Assembly (NCBI GenBank): GCA_964485345.1
Contig: CAZAJB010000019.1
Location: forward strand, 1-34,592
DNA from: UBA5420 sp964485345
GTDB taxonomy: Bacteria; Bacillota; Limnochordia; Darwinibacteriales; Darwinibacteriaceae
Length of the DNA stretch: 34,592 nucleotides
Reading direction: 5' to 3'
Shown piece after piece: positions 8,008 to 15,801 of this stretch (within the stretch, counting starts at the first letter, position 1; every line of letters starts with the position of its first letter). The notes beneath the pieces are model-generated. The model saw only the letters and a program-made list of their open reading frames with translations. It searched no databases and was not told the origin of the DNA. Both the position numbers and the translations under genes were made by a program.

Positions 8008-8033
8008 GGCGGATGGGTATCTACCCATCCGCC
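8008..8033 (+). terminator. Intercistronic hairpin between binding protein and ATPase genes (attenuator or mRNA stabiliser)
   Basis: GGCGGATGGGTA (8008-8019) and TACCCATCCGCC (8022-8033) are perfect 12-base inverted repeats with a 2-base gap. Only CTTT follows, so it is a poor full terminator. In sugar operons such hairpins usually lower read-through or protect the binding-protein mRNA. Confidence 0.7.
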
Positions 8034-8058
8034 CTTTGGAAGTAGGAGGATGAGACGT

Positions 8059-9609
8059 GTGGCGAAGAGATTACTAGAGATGCGTTCCATCACGAAAGAG
8101 TTCCCCGGTGTTAAGGCCTTGGACAATGTCAACATTACTGTCAACGAAGGGGAAATCCATGCGTTGGTGGGGGAGAATGGCGCAGGCAAGACGACGTTGA
8201 TGAATGTCTTAAGTGGTGTCCATCCTTACGGTTCCTATTCTGGGGATGTTTCCTTTGCTGGCCAGCTATGCCGTCACCAAGGAATTAAGGACTCGGAGCG
8301 TCTAGGCATAGTTATTATTCACCAAGAATTAGCCTTAGTCCCTTATTTGTCCATTGGCGAAAACATGTTTCTCGGCAATGAGCAGCAGAAGAGAGGACGT
8401 ATCGACTGGCACAAGACATTCCAAAAAGCGGAAGAATATATGCGTGTTGTCGGTCTGCAGGAAGACCCTCATACGCTCCTTAAAGACATCAGCGTAGGCA
8501 AACAGCAGTTGATTGAGATCGCCAAGGCCCTAGCGAAGAATGTCCGCCTCTTGATTTTGGATGAACCAACATCAAGCCTCAATGAGAATGACTCTAGACA
8601 CGTGTTGGATCTATTGCTCCGCCTCCAGAAGGAGCAAGGTGTTACTTCCATTATTATCTCTCATAAATTAAACGAGATCTCCTATTGCGCTGATCGGATT
8701 ACGATTTTGCGGGACGGTTCGACCGTGGAGACCCTGGATAACCAGTCCGGTGATATCCCGGAGGCACGCATTGTTAAAGGCATGGTGGGCCGAGAGATGA
8801 CGGAACGTTATCCAACTCGATCAAGGATCATTCAAGAGGAGATCGCCCTGGAGGTTAAGGATTTTACCGTCTACCACGAGCTGTTTACCGAGCGAAAAGT
8901 TGTGGACAATGTGTCCTTGAAACTACACAAAGGCGAGGTCGTAGGGATCTATGGGCTAATCGGTGCTGGTCGGAGCGAATTAGCCTTGTCCATTTTCGGG
9001 CAGGCCTATGGTACCAAAGCGTCCGGCACAGTCCTTAAAGACGGCGTGTCCCTTGAACTGAACTCTGTGCCAGATGCCATTCAAGCGAACTTGGCCTACG
9101 TCACCGAGGACCGCAAAGGAAGTGGTCTGATCTTGAGTAACAGTATTATGCATAACATTACTTTACCGCGGATGGATTTTGTGTCACGCAAGGCGCGAAT
9201 CGACAAGGATCTTGAAAGAAAGACGGCAGACCACTACCGAGAATCCCTCGATATTAAGACCCCTACTGTGGAACAACTTGTGGAGAACCTATCCGGTGGC
9301 AATCAACAAAAGGTACTGTTGGGCAAGTGGATCTTTTCCCAACCTGATATATTGATTCTCGATGAACCGACCCGTGGTGTTGATGTCGGTGCCAAATACG
9401 AGATCTACCAGATCATTAATGAGCTTGTGGAAGCAGGCAAATCCGCCCTCTTCATTTCCTCGGAGCTCACAGAGATTCTTGGCATGTGCGATCGTATTTA
9501 TGTGATGAATCAAGGGAGAATTGTAGGCGAGTTTTCGGCCCATGAGGCAACACAGGAGATAATTATGAATTGCATCATGCAGGACAGTAAAGGAGAGATC
9601 GGGGCATGA
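8059..9609 (+). CDS. mmsA: Sugar ABC transporter ATP-binding protein with two ABC domains, MmsA/GguA-like
   Basis: Peripheral membrane ATPase that drives the sugar importer; about 516 residues, the usual size for tandem-domain sugar ATPases. ATG 8050 is directly against the GGAGG (8045-8049), so GTG 8059, nine bases downstream of it, is the better start. Domain 1 has Walker A GENGAGKTT, signature ISVGKQQLIEIAKAL and Walker B LLILDEPTSSL. Domain 2 has the degenerate Walker A GLIGAGRSEL typical of this family, signature LSGGNQQK and Walker B ILILDEPTRGVD. The Q-loop text HQELALVPYLSIGENMFLGNE-like region resembles GguA/MmsA more than XylG. The gene overlaps the permease gene by 4 bases (ATGA), indicating translational coupling. 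Confidence 0.93.
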   Translation: MAKRLLEMRSITKEFPGVKALDNVNITVNEGEIHALVGENGAGKTTLMNVLSGVHPYGSYSGDVSFAGQLCRHQGIKDSERLGIVIIHQELALVPYLSIGENMFLGNEQQKRGRIDWHKTFQKAEEYMRVVGLQEDPHTLLKDISVGKQQLIEIAKALAKNVRLLILDEPTSSLNENDSRHVLDLLLRLQKEQGVTSIIISHKLNEISYCADRITILRDGSTVETLDNQSGDIPEARIVKGMVGREMTERYPTRSRIIQEEIALEVKDFTVYHELFTERKVVDNVSLKLHKGEVVGIYGLIGAGRSELALSIFGQAYGTKASGTVLKDGVSLELNSVPDAIQANLAYVTEDRKGSGLILSNSIMHNITLPRMDFVSRKARIDKDLERKTADHYRESLDIKTPTVEQLVENLSGGNQQKVLLGKWIFSQPDILILDEPTRGVDVGAKYEIYQIINELVEAGKSALFISSELTEILGMCDRIYVMNQGRIVGEFSAHEATQEIIMNCIMQDSKGEIGA

Positions 9610-10841
9610 ATAGTATGCGAACGACATTTCGAAACAACTTGAAGCAATACATGATGCTCATAGCGTTAGTGGCACTTGTCATTGCCTTTCAAGCGTTGAC
9701 CAAGGGTGTCTTGCTCAAGCCCATGAATGTATCAAACCTGATTTTTCAAAATGCCTACGTAGTGATTCTAGCCGTTGGTATGCTGCTTTGCATTTTGACA
9801 GGTGGCAACATCGACTTGTCGGTGGGATCCGTGGTAGCTCTAATCGGTGCCTGCGCGGGAACCTTTATTATTACTTGGGGATGGAATCCACACCTTTCGA
9901 TCGTACTCTGCCTCGGTATCGGCATTTTGATTGGTGCTTGGCAGGGTTTTTGGATAGCCTATATGCGAATCCCAGCCTTTATCGTGACACTTTCTGGCAT
10001 GTTGGTCTTTCGTGGCCTGACTTTGATTGTGTTAAATGGCATGACGCTAGCACCTTTCCCACCAGCTTTTCTCGGTTATTCAACGGGCTTTGTGCCTGAC
10101 GTATTTGCAGGTCTCGAGCTTTTTGGGGTGCGAAATACCACATCGCTCCTAGTGGGTATCCTTATTGCGATCATTTTCTGTGTTACGCAGGTCATGGGTT
10201 ATCTTGGACGTAAGAAAAAGGGTTATGTGGTGGAGAGCATGTGGGCACTGATCCTCAAGATGGCTCTTATTTCGCCTGCTGTAGTCTGGCTCTTCCACAT
10301 CTTGGCCTCGTATCGCGGTATTCCTATGGTGCTGATTGTGGTGGGGATCGTTTTATTGGCCTACAGTTACTTCACGAGCCATACCGTGATGGGCAGGCAT
10401 CTTTATGCACTCGGGGGCAATGAAAAAGCAGCCAGGCTCTCTGGCGTGAAGACGAAACGCTTGCTATTCTTGGCCTATATGAATATGGCTTTTCTCGCAG
10501 CGGTGGCTGGAATTGTCTTTGCAGCCCGACTAAATTCGGCTTCGCCCCAAGCGGGCCAATCCTTTGAGATGGATGCCATTGGTTCTTGTTTCCTCGGAGG
10601 CGCTAGTGCCTACGGTGGTGTAGGAACCGTTGGAGGTACCCTGATAGGAGCATTATTTATGGGCGTTCTTAATAACGGAATGTCCATTATGGGTATCAGC
10701 TCAAACGTGCAGCAGGTAGTAAAAGGGCTCGTTCTCCTCGCTGCGGTAGCCGTTGATGCTGTCAGTAAGAACAAGTTGCCCTTCAATATTCCTCGTTTTG
10801 GGAAAAAGGATTTGAACGGGCAGGCATCTGTAGAGTCATAG
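9606..10841 (+). CDS. mmsB: Sugar ABC transporter permease, MmsB/GguB-like
   Basis: Integral membrane channel subunit of the ChvE-type importer, 411 residues, BPD_transp_2 family. About ten hydrophobic segments are visible, beginning with YMMLIALVALVIAFQAL; hallmarks are LTGGNIDLSVGSVVALIG after the second segment, IPAFIVTLSGMLVFRGL, ALGGNEKAARLSGV in the cytoplasmic loop that touches the ATPase, and FLGGASAYGGVGTVGGTLIGAL. The length is longer than RbsC/XylH-like half permeases (about 330) because of the extra central segment, as is usual for the GguB/MmsB group. Start ATG 9606 overlaps the ATPase stop. The xylose isomerase gene starts 30 bases after the stop, so transport and catabolism are one transcript. 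Confidence 0.93.
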   Translation: MNSMRTTFRNNLKQYMMLIALVALVIAFQALTKGVLLKPMNVSNLIFQNAYVVILAVGMLLCILTGGNIDLSVGSVVALIGACAGTFIITWGWNPHLSIVLCLGIGILIGAWQGFWIAYMRIPAFIVTLSGMLVFRGLTLIVLNGMTLAPFPPAFLGYSTGFVPDVFAGLELFGVRNTTSLLVGILIAIIFCVTQVMGYLGRKKKGYVVESMWALILKMALISPAVVWLFHILASYRGIPMVLIVVGIVLLAYSYFTSHTVMGRHLYALGGNEKAARLSGVKTKRLLFLAYMNMAFLAAVAGIVFAARLNSASPQAGQSFEMDAIGSCFLGGASAYGGVGTVGGTLIGALFMGVLNNGMSIMGISSNVQQVVKGLVLLAAVAVDAVSKNKLPFNIPRFGKKDLNGQASVES

Positions 10842-10871
10842 TCAAACAACTGATATAAGGAGGTTTTAGTA

Positions 10872-12191
10872 ATGACTGTATATTTTCCAGAGGTAGACAA
10901 AGTCGCCTTTGAAGGCAGAAAGACCGACAATCCACTCGCTTTTCGCTACTACGATCCAAAACAAGTAGTGGGCGAGAAGACGATGGAAGAACATCTGCGT
11001 TTTTCGGTCGCCTATTGGCATACATTCGTGGCCGCGGGGGTTGACATGTTTGGTTCCGCCTCTGCCATCAGGCCTTGGGATTCGTTAACCGACCCCATGG
11101 AGATCGCCAAAGCTAGGGTGTACGCAGCCTTTGAGTTTATGGAGAAAATGCAGATTCCCTTTTTCTGCTTTCACGATGTAGACATTGCCCCAGAGGGTGC
11201 AAATCTGCAAGAAACCTTTAAAAACCTCGACGGAATTGCTGCTTTGACCAAAGAACTGATGGCCAAGACTGGCAAGAAACTGCTGTGGGGCACCACCAAT
11301 CTCTTTTCGCATCCTAGGTTTATGCATGGTGCTGCTACCTCTCCCAGTGCCGATGTCTTCGCTTACTCGGCAGCCAGGGTGAAGAAAAGTTTGGAGATCA
11401 CGAAGGAGTTAGGCGGCGAGAACTATGTCTTCTGGGGTGGCCGAGAAGGCTATGAGACGCTACTCAACACCGATCTAAAACTGGAGCTTGATAACTTGGC
11501 CCGTTTTCTGCATATGTCTCTTGACTATGCTCGAAAAATCGGTTTTACTGGCCAGTTTCTCATTGAGCCCAAACCCAAAGAGCCTACGAAGCACCAATAC
11601 GACTATGATGTTGGCACCGTCCTAGGTTTTCTGCGCACCTACGGTCTGGAGAAAGATTTCAAGGTCAATATTGAGGCTAATCATGCTACCCTAGCGGGGC
11701 ATACCTTCCAGCACGAGCTACGTCTGGCTCGAGTGAACGGAATTTTGGGCAGCGTTGATGCTAACCAAGGCGATGAGCTCTTGGGCTGGGATACAGACCA
11801 GTTCCCCACCAATGTATACACAACATCGTTAGCTATGTACGAAATTCTGCTGAACGGTGGTTTGGCACCCGGTGGCTTGAACTTTGACTCCAAAGTACGC
11901 CGCGGCTCTTTTGAACCCATTGATTTGTTCTATGCACATATTGCAGGAATGGACGCCTTTGCCCATGGTCTACTTGTGGCAGACCGTTTGCTCACCCAAG
12001 GAGTATTTGAGGACTTTGTAGCAGATCGCTATCAGAGCTATCGATCTGGTATGGGCGAGCAGATCGCCCGCGGACAAGTGGGATTTGAAGAGTTGAGCGC
12101 CTATGCCTTGGATCATGATCAGATAGTCCACAGCTCCGGAAGGCAAGAGTACTTAGAGGCCGTTCTTAATCGCTACATTCTGGAAGCCTAG
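10872..12191 (+). CDS. xylA: Xylose isomerase
   Basis: Converts D-xylose to D-xylulose in the cytoplasm; 439 residues, the normal length of the class II (long) enzyme. ATG 10872 follows AAGGAGG (10857-10863). Catalytic H101 and D104 are in FCFHDVD, at the same numbers as in the E. coli enzyme. The rest of the active site is visible: YVFWGGREGYE, LIEPKPKEPTKHQYD with the first metal Glu and Lys, NIEANHATLAGH, GSVDANQGD and the metal-binding WDTDQFP, and the late NFDSKVRR Asp. Nothing is missing or truncated. Xylulokinase follows after 12 bases. Identification is secure. Confidence 0.98.
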   Translation: MTVYFPEVDKVAFEGRKTDNPLAFRYYDPKQVVGEKTMEEHLRFSVAYWHTFVAAGVDMFGSASAIRPWDSLTDPMEIAKARVYAAFEFMEKMQIPFFCFHDVDIAPEGANLQETFKNLDGIAALTKELMAKTGKKLLWGTTNLFSHPRFMHGAATSPSADVFAYSAARVKKSLEITKELGGENYVFWGGREGYETLLNTDLKLELDNLARFLHMSLDYARKIGFTGQFLIEPKPKEPTKHQYDYDVGTVLGFLRTYGLEKDFKVNIEANHATLAGHTFQHELRLARVNGILGSVDANQGDELLGWDTDQFPTNVYTTSLAMYEILLNGGLAPGGLNFDSKVRRGSFEPIDLFYAHIAGMDAFAHGLLVADRLLTQGVFEDFVADRYQSYRSGMGEQIARGQVGFEELSAYALDHDQIVHSSGRQEYLEAVLNRYILEA

Positions 12192-12203
12192 GAAGGGACG
12201 CAT

Positions 12204-13703
12204 ATGAGTTATCTCTTAGGACTTGATATTGGCACCTCGGCGGTAAAGGCGTTGCTTCTGAGGACGAATGGTGATGTCGCCGGAAGTGTTACGACGGAGT
12301 ATCCGTTTTTTACGCCACGTCCTGGTTGGTCTGAGCAAAACCCCGAGGATATGTGGCAAGCAACCATCACAGCTATCAGAGGTGTGATGACGAAGTTCAA
12401 TCTGAAGGGAGAGGCGATTCTCGGAATCGGCCTGTCCGGCCAGATGCACAGTTCGGTCTTCTTAAACGATCAGCTTGAGGTGATCAGGCCAGCCATACTC
12501 TGGAATGATGTGCGCACAAGCGCTGAATGCCGTCAGATTGAGCAAGCTGTAGACCCCCGGGTGCTCCTAGAAGAAGTGTGCAATCCGGTCTTAGAAGGGT
12601 TTACGTTACCAAAATTACTTTGGCTCAGGAATCACGAGCCACACAACTTCGACCAGGTTCGCTACTTGGTGCTACCCAAGGACTATGTGCGTTATCGTTT
12701 GACTGGTAGTCTGCAGATGGAAGTATCGGACGCGGCTGGAATGCTGATGATGAACGTGCGTGAGCAAGTCTGGTCGAAGCCTGTCTTGGAGGCTCTAGAC
12801 TTGTCCAGTGAAATCCTGCCGCCGATTGTCCAGTCTGGGCAAATCGCAGGCACGATCAGGCCCGATGTGGCCGATCTTACAGGGCTGAAAACTGGGACGC
12901 CCGTTGTGGGCGGCGGTGCAGACAACGCTTGCGGCGCCGTTGGTTCTGGCGTTGTGAAGCCAGGGCGGGGTATGGTTAGTCTAGGAACAAGTGGAGTGCT
13001 TCTAGCCCATTTGGCCGAACCAAGGCTGGTCACCCGTGGTACGGTGCACATGTTCAATAGCTGCATACCAGGGCAGTTTTATATGATGGGAGTCATGCTT
13101 TCTGCTGGGTTATCCCTGAATTGGATCCGCAAGCAACTTGGACTAGAAGCTGAATCCTACGATGCTCTAACCAAGCGAGCTGCAAGCGTTCCACCAGGCA
13201 GTCAAGGTTTGATCTACTTGCCTTATTTGACCGGAGAACGGACTCCCCATGGAGATGCCAACGCCAGGGGAACCTTTGTCGGACTCAGCGCCACCCATGG
13301 TCGTGGGGAATTGGTTCGATCTGTCTTGGAGGGCGTTGCCTTCGGTCTTTGTGATTCGCTAGAACTCCTCCGTTCGGCGGGCTGGCAGGGTACAGCAATC
13401 AGAGCCCTAGGCGGAGGCGCCAAGTCGCCTCTGTGGAAGGAGATCATCGCCAGCGCCACTGGCCTGGTTCTGGAGGAGATCAATGTTGATGAAGGCCCTG
13501 GCTTAGGTGCAGCTATCTTAGCCGGTGTGGGAGCGGGCATCTACAAAAACGTAGAGGAAGCTTCTGATTCCATCATTTCCATAGACCGGGTGGTAGAACC
13601 CAATCTTGAGTGGCGTGAAATCTACCAAGAGCTCCATGGAATTTACAAGGATTTGTACCCAGCTTTAAAAGGATCGTTTCATCGTTTAGCTGCATTTTCG
13701 TAA
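12204..13703 (+). CDS. xylB: Xylulokinase (FGGY family)
   Basis: Phosphorylates D-xylulose to D-xylulose 5-phosphate, feeding the pentose phosphate pathway. It has 499 residues, the usual length. ATG 12204 follows AGGAAGGGACG. Motifs: the ATP-binding N terminus LGLDIGTSAVKALL, GLSGQMHSSVFLN, PAILWNDVRTSAEC, LPKDYVRYRLTG, the catalytic Asp at D240 in GGGADNACGAVGSG, the FGGY signature region (TPHGDANARGTFVGLS), and ALGGGAKSPLWKEIIA near the C terminus. It lies 12 bases behind xylA, and a hairpin follows its stop, which may end or attenuate the core transcript before the PfkB gene. MHSS and DGAD-like substrate motifs fit xylulose over glycerol or ribulose. Confidence 0.97.
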   Translation: MSYLLGLDIGTSAVKALLLRTNGDVAGSVTTEYPFFTPRPGWSEQNPEDMWQATITAIRGVMTKFNLKGEAILGIGLSGQMHSSVFLNDQLEVIRPAILWNDVRTSAECRQIEQAVDPRVLLEEVCNPVLEGFTLPKLLWLRNHEPHNFDQVRYLVLPKDYVRYRLTGSLQMEVSDAAGMLMMNVREQVWSKPVLEALDLSSEILPPIVQSGQIAGTIRPDVADLTGLKTGTPVVGGGADNACGAVGSGVVKPGRGMVSLGTSGVLLAHLAEPRLVTRGTVHMFNSCIPGQFYMMGVMLSAGLSLNWIRKQLGLEAESYDALTKRAASVPPGSQGLIYLPYLTGERTPHGDANARGTFVGLSATHGRGELVRSVLEGVAFGLCDSLELLRSAGWQGTAIRALGGGAKSPLWKEIIASATGLVLEEINVDEGPGLGAAILAGVGAGIYKNVEEASDSIISIDRVVEPNLEWREIYQELHGIYKDLYPALKGSFHRLAAFS

Positions 13704-13725
13704 GACATTCGAATTTTCCAAGCTG

Positions 13726-13751
13726 AGGGGGTGCTTTTACAGTCACCCCCT
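13726..13751 (+). terminator. Hairpin between xylB and the PfkB kinase gene (weak terminator/attenuator)
   Basis: AGGGGGTG (13726-13733) and CACCCCCT (13744-13751) form a perfect 8-base stem with a 10-base loop. Only TAATTG follows, so read-through into the next gene is expected. Confidence 0.5.
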
Positions 13752-13779
13752 TAATTGTAGTAATTATGGAGGGCTGGAC

Positions 13780-14904
13780 ATGCAAATCACTGTGGCAGGT
13801 CATCTCTGCCTTGATATTATTCCTAACTGGCAGACTGGAAGTCTGGCCGCACTGGAGCCGGGGAAGATGGTCCAAATGGATGGGGTGACGTTTTCTACAG
13901 GGGGTGCCGTGGCTAACACGGGGATCGCCCTGAAACGGCTGGGCCTTGAACCCAGACTGATTGCGCGGACGGGCGATGACCCTGTGGGCGAGATCACCCG
14001 CAGCATTCTACGCCGAGAAGGGATCAATCCAGATTTCATAGCCTTAAGCCCGGGAGAAACCAGTTCGTATACGGTTGTACTGAGTCCCCCTGATACAGAT
14101 CGCATCTTCCTCCACTATCCAGGTACAAATGATAGTTTTAGCGAGCAGGATATAGATTTTTCGCTGATTCCGTCAGGCATTTTCCATTTTGGTTATCCTC
14201 CTCTGATGCGCCAAATGTATCTGGAGCAGGGGACTCGTCTTGAGAGTCTGTTGCGACAAGCCAAGGCAAGGGGGCTGATCACAAGCCTCGACATGGCCTT
14301 GCCAGATCCCAATTCTGAGCAGGGTCAACTTGACTGGCAGGCTATTTTGCAGAGGATTATGCCCCATGTAGACCTCTTCTTACCGAGCTTTGATGAGCTA
14401 CTCTTTATGATGGATAGACCGGCCTATGATGGGATGCAACGTGATTTGTTGTCCTTGGACACAAGATACCTGGACGACTTGGCGAGTCGCCTGTTGCACT
14501 GGGGGGCGAACGTCGTTGGGATCAAACTGGGCGAGGAAGGCTTCTACCTGCGTACCAGCGCCAAATTGGGCGCCAATCTTGGTGAGGAGTGGCGCAATCG
14601 TCAACTCTTAGCACCAATCTTTAGGGTCCAAGTGCAAGGGACAACGGGGGCCGGCGATACATCCATCGCAGGTTTCTTGGCAGCTGTCGCTTTAGGTTGG
14701 GCGCCAGAGCAAGTTTTGACCCTAGCGAATGGTGTGGGCGCATCCTGCGTGGAGGCAGTTTCGTCGGTGGCTGGCATACCTGAACTTGCCATCGTGGAGC
14801 AGCGCATTCAGAGCGGCTGGGATCGCATCACGCCCAGGGTTCTGCAGGGAGATTGGCAAAAAGATGAGAGTGGAGTTTTCTTCGGTCCAATGGATCGAGT
14901 TTAG
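13780..14904 (+). CDS. PfkB-family carbohydrate kinase
   Basis: Cytoplasmic kinase of the ribokinase/PfkB fold, 374 residues, slightly longer than typical (about 310-330) because of an insert around residues 215-240. ATG 13780 follows GGAGGG. The N terminus shows the substrate side (GHLCLDIIPNW, FSTGGAVANTGIALKRLG); the C-terminal signature GTTGAGDTSIAGF (residues 287-299) holds catalytic D293 and the anion hole. Family members phosphorylate ribose, fructose, fructose 1-phosphate, 2-keto-3-deoxygluconate, deoxy-keto-inositol and others, so substrate is open. The aldolase gene begins 17 bases downstream: the pair suggests that this kinase makes a ketose phosphate that the aldolase splits. Confidence 0.9.
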   Translation: MQITVAGHLCLDIIPNWQTGSLAALEPGKMVQMDGVTFSTGGAVANTGIALKRLGLEPRLIARTGDDPVGEITRSILRREGINPDFIALSPGETSSYTVVLSPPDTDRIFLHYPGTNDSFSEQDIDFSLIPSGIFHFGYPPLMRQMYLEQGTRLESLLRQAKARGLITSLDMALPDPNSEQGQLDWQAILQRIMPHVDLFLPSFDELLFMMDRPAYDGMQRDLLSLDTRYLDDLASRLLHWGANVVGIKLGEEGFYLRTSAKLGANLGEEWRNRQLLAPIFRVQVQGTTGAGDTSIAGFLAAVALGWAPEQVLTLANGVGASCVEAVSSVAGIPELAIVEQRIQSGWDRITPRVLQGDWQKDESGVFFGPMDRV

Positions 14905-14921
14905 GTAAAGGAGATAACAAG

Positions 14922-15779
14922 ATGGCACTCGTTACATTGAAGGACATATTGCGCAATACCAGAACCGATCGGTATGCGGTGGGCTCATTTAATGCCGCTA
15001 ACCATAGCATGGCTGAGGCAATTTTGACTGTCAGCGAGGAGAGTGGATTACCCGTAATCTTGAGCGTGGCCGAAGTGCATTTTCGCTATCTCAACCTGCC
15101 CCATTTTGTGCAGTATCTGCAAAAACGCATCGATGGAATGCAGACGCCCGTTGCGCTTCACCTCGATCATGGTTTGAGCCTAGAGTCTGTTCAGCGAGGC
15201 CTCGATTTAGGTTTTTCGTCCGTCATGATTGATGCGTCGAACCTTCCTTACCGCGACAACGTGGGGCTTACAGCCAGTGTCGTAGTTTGCGCCAGTGGCT
15301 ACGGGGCCAGTGTAGAGGCGGAGCTTGGTATGGTTGGAGGGGGAGAAGGGAATCTAGAGCAAGGGACCTCGGCGGATCCAGAGGTGTACACCGATCCCGG
15401 GCAGGCGGCGAGTTTCGTAGCAGAGACGGGAGTCGATGCCCTCGCTGTGGCTATCGGGACCGTGCACGGCCCCTATAAGGGGAAACCGGCCTTAGACTTG
15501 AAGCGGTTAGAGGAGATTCGATCCCTCGTTGGGGTACCACTTGTACTGCATGGGGGTTCGGGCCTGAGCGATCTAGATTTTCGGCAGGCGGTCTCCTCTG
15601 GGATCAGTAAGATCAACTTTTTCACTGAGGCATCCTTGGAGGCTGCGAGCACAATTCGCACGCTCCTTAACAAAGGAACGCCAGTCGGTTATCCTGACTT
15701 AACCCATGCTGCGGAGGCGAGGATCCGGGAGATTGTGCGTGAACAGATGCGTATTTTCGGGACTCGCCCCCTGCTGTAA
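14922..15779 (+). CDS. Class II (zinc) ketose-bisphosphate aldolase, FbaA/GatY/IolJ family
   Basis: Cytoplasmic metal-dependent aldolase, 285 residues, full length. ATG 14922 follows AAGGAG. The catalytic Asp and metal ligands are all visible: H80-L-D82-H83 in HLDHG, E134 in EAELG, H182 in GTVHGPYKG and H210 in VLHGGSG, with the phosphate-binding SSGISKINFFTE loop. D82 and H83 coincide with the numbering of KbaY/GatY. Family members cleave fructose 1,6-bisphosphate, tagatose 1,6-bisphosphate, 5-keto-deoxygluconate phosphate or ketose 1-phosphates to DHAP (or malonic semialdehyde) plus an aldehyde. The placement behind a PfkB kinase and ahead of an oxidoreductase points to a specialised sugar route rather than to housekeeping glycolysis. 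Exact substrate unknown. Confidence 0.92.
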   Translation: MALVTLKDILRNTRTDRYAVGSFNAANHSMAEAILTVSEESGLPVILSVAEVHFRYLNLPHFVQYLQKRIDGMQTPVALHLDHGLSLESVQRGLDLGFSSVMIDASNLPYRDNVGLTASVVVCASGYGASVEAELGMVGGGEGNLEQGTSADPEVYTDPGQAASFVAETGVDALAVAIGTVHGPYKGKPALDLKRLEEIRSLVGVPLVLHGGSGLSDLDFRQAVSSGISKINFFTEASLEAASTIRTLLNKGTPVGYPDLTHAAEARIREIVREQMRIFGTRPLL

Positions 15780-15801
15780 ACCAAGGTTTGGAGGTAGTGG
15801 T

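Noticed and set aside
15706..15801. Upstream ATG of the Gfo/Idh/MocA gene
   Set aside because: Lies within the aldolase gene without a ribosome binding site; the start at 15802 has TTTGGAGG.
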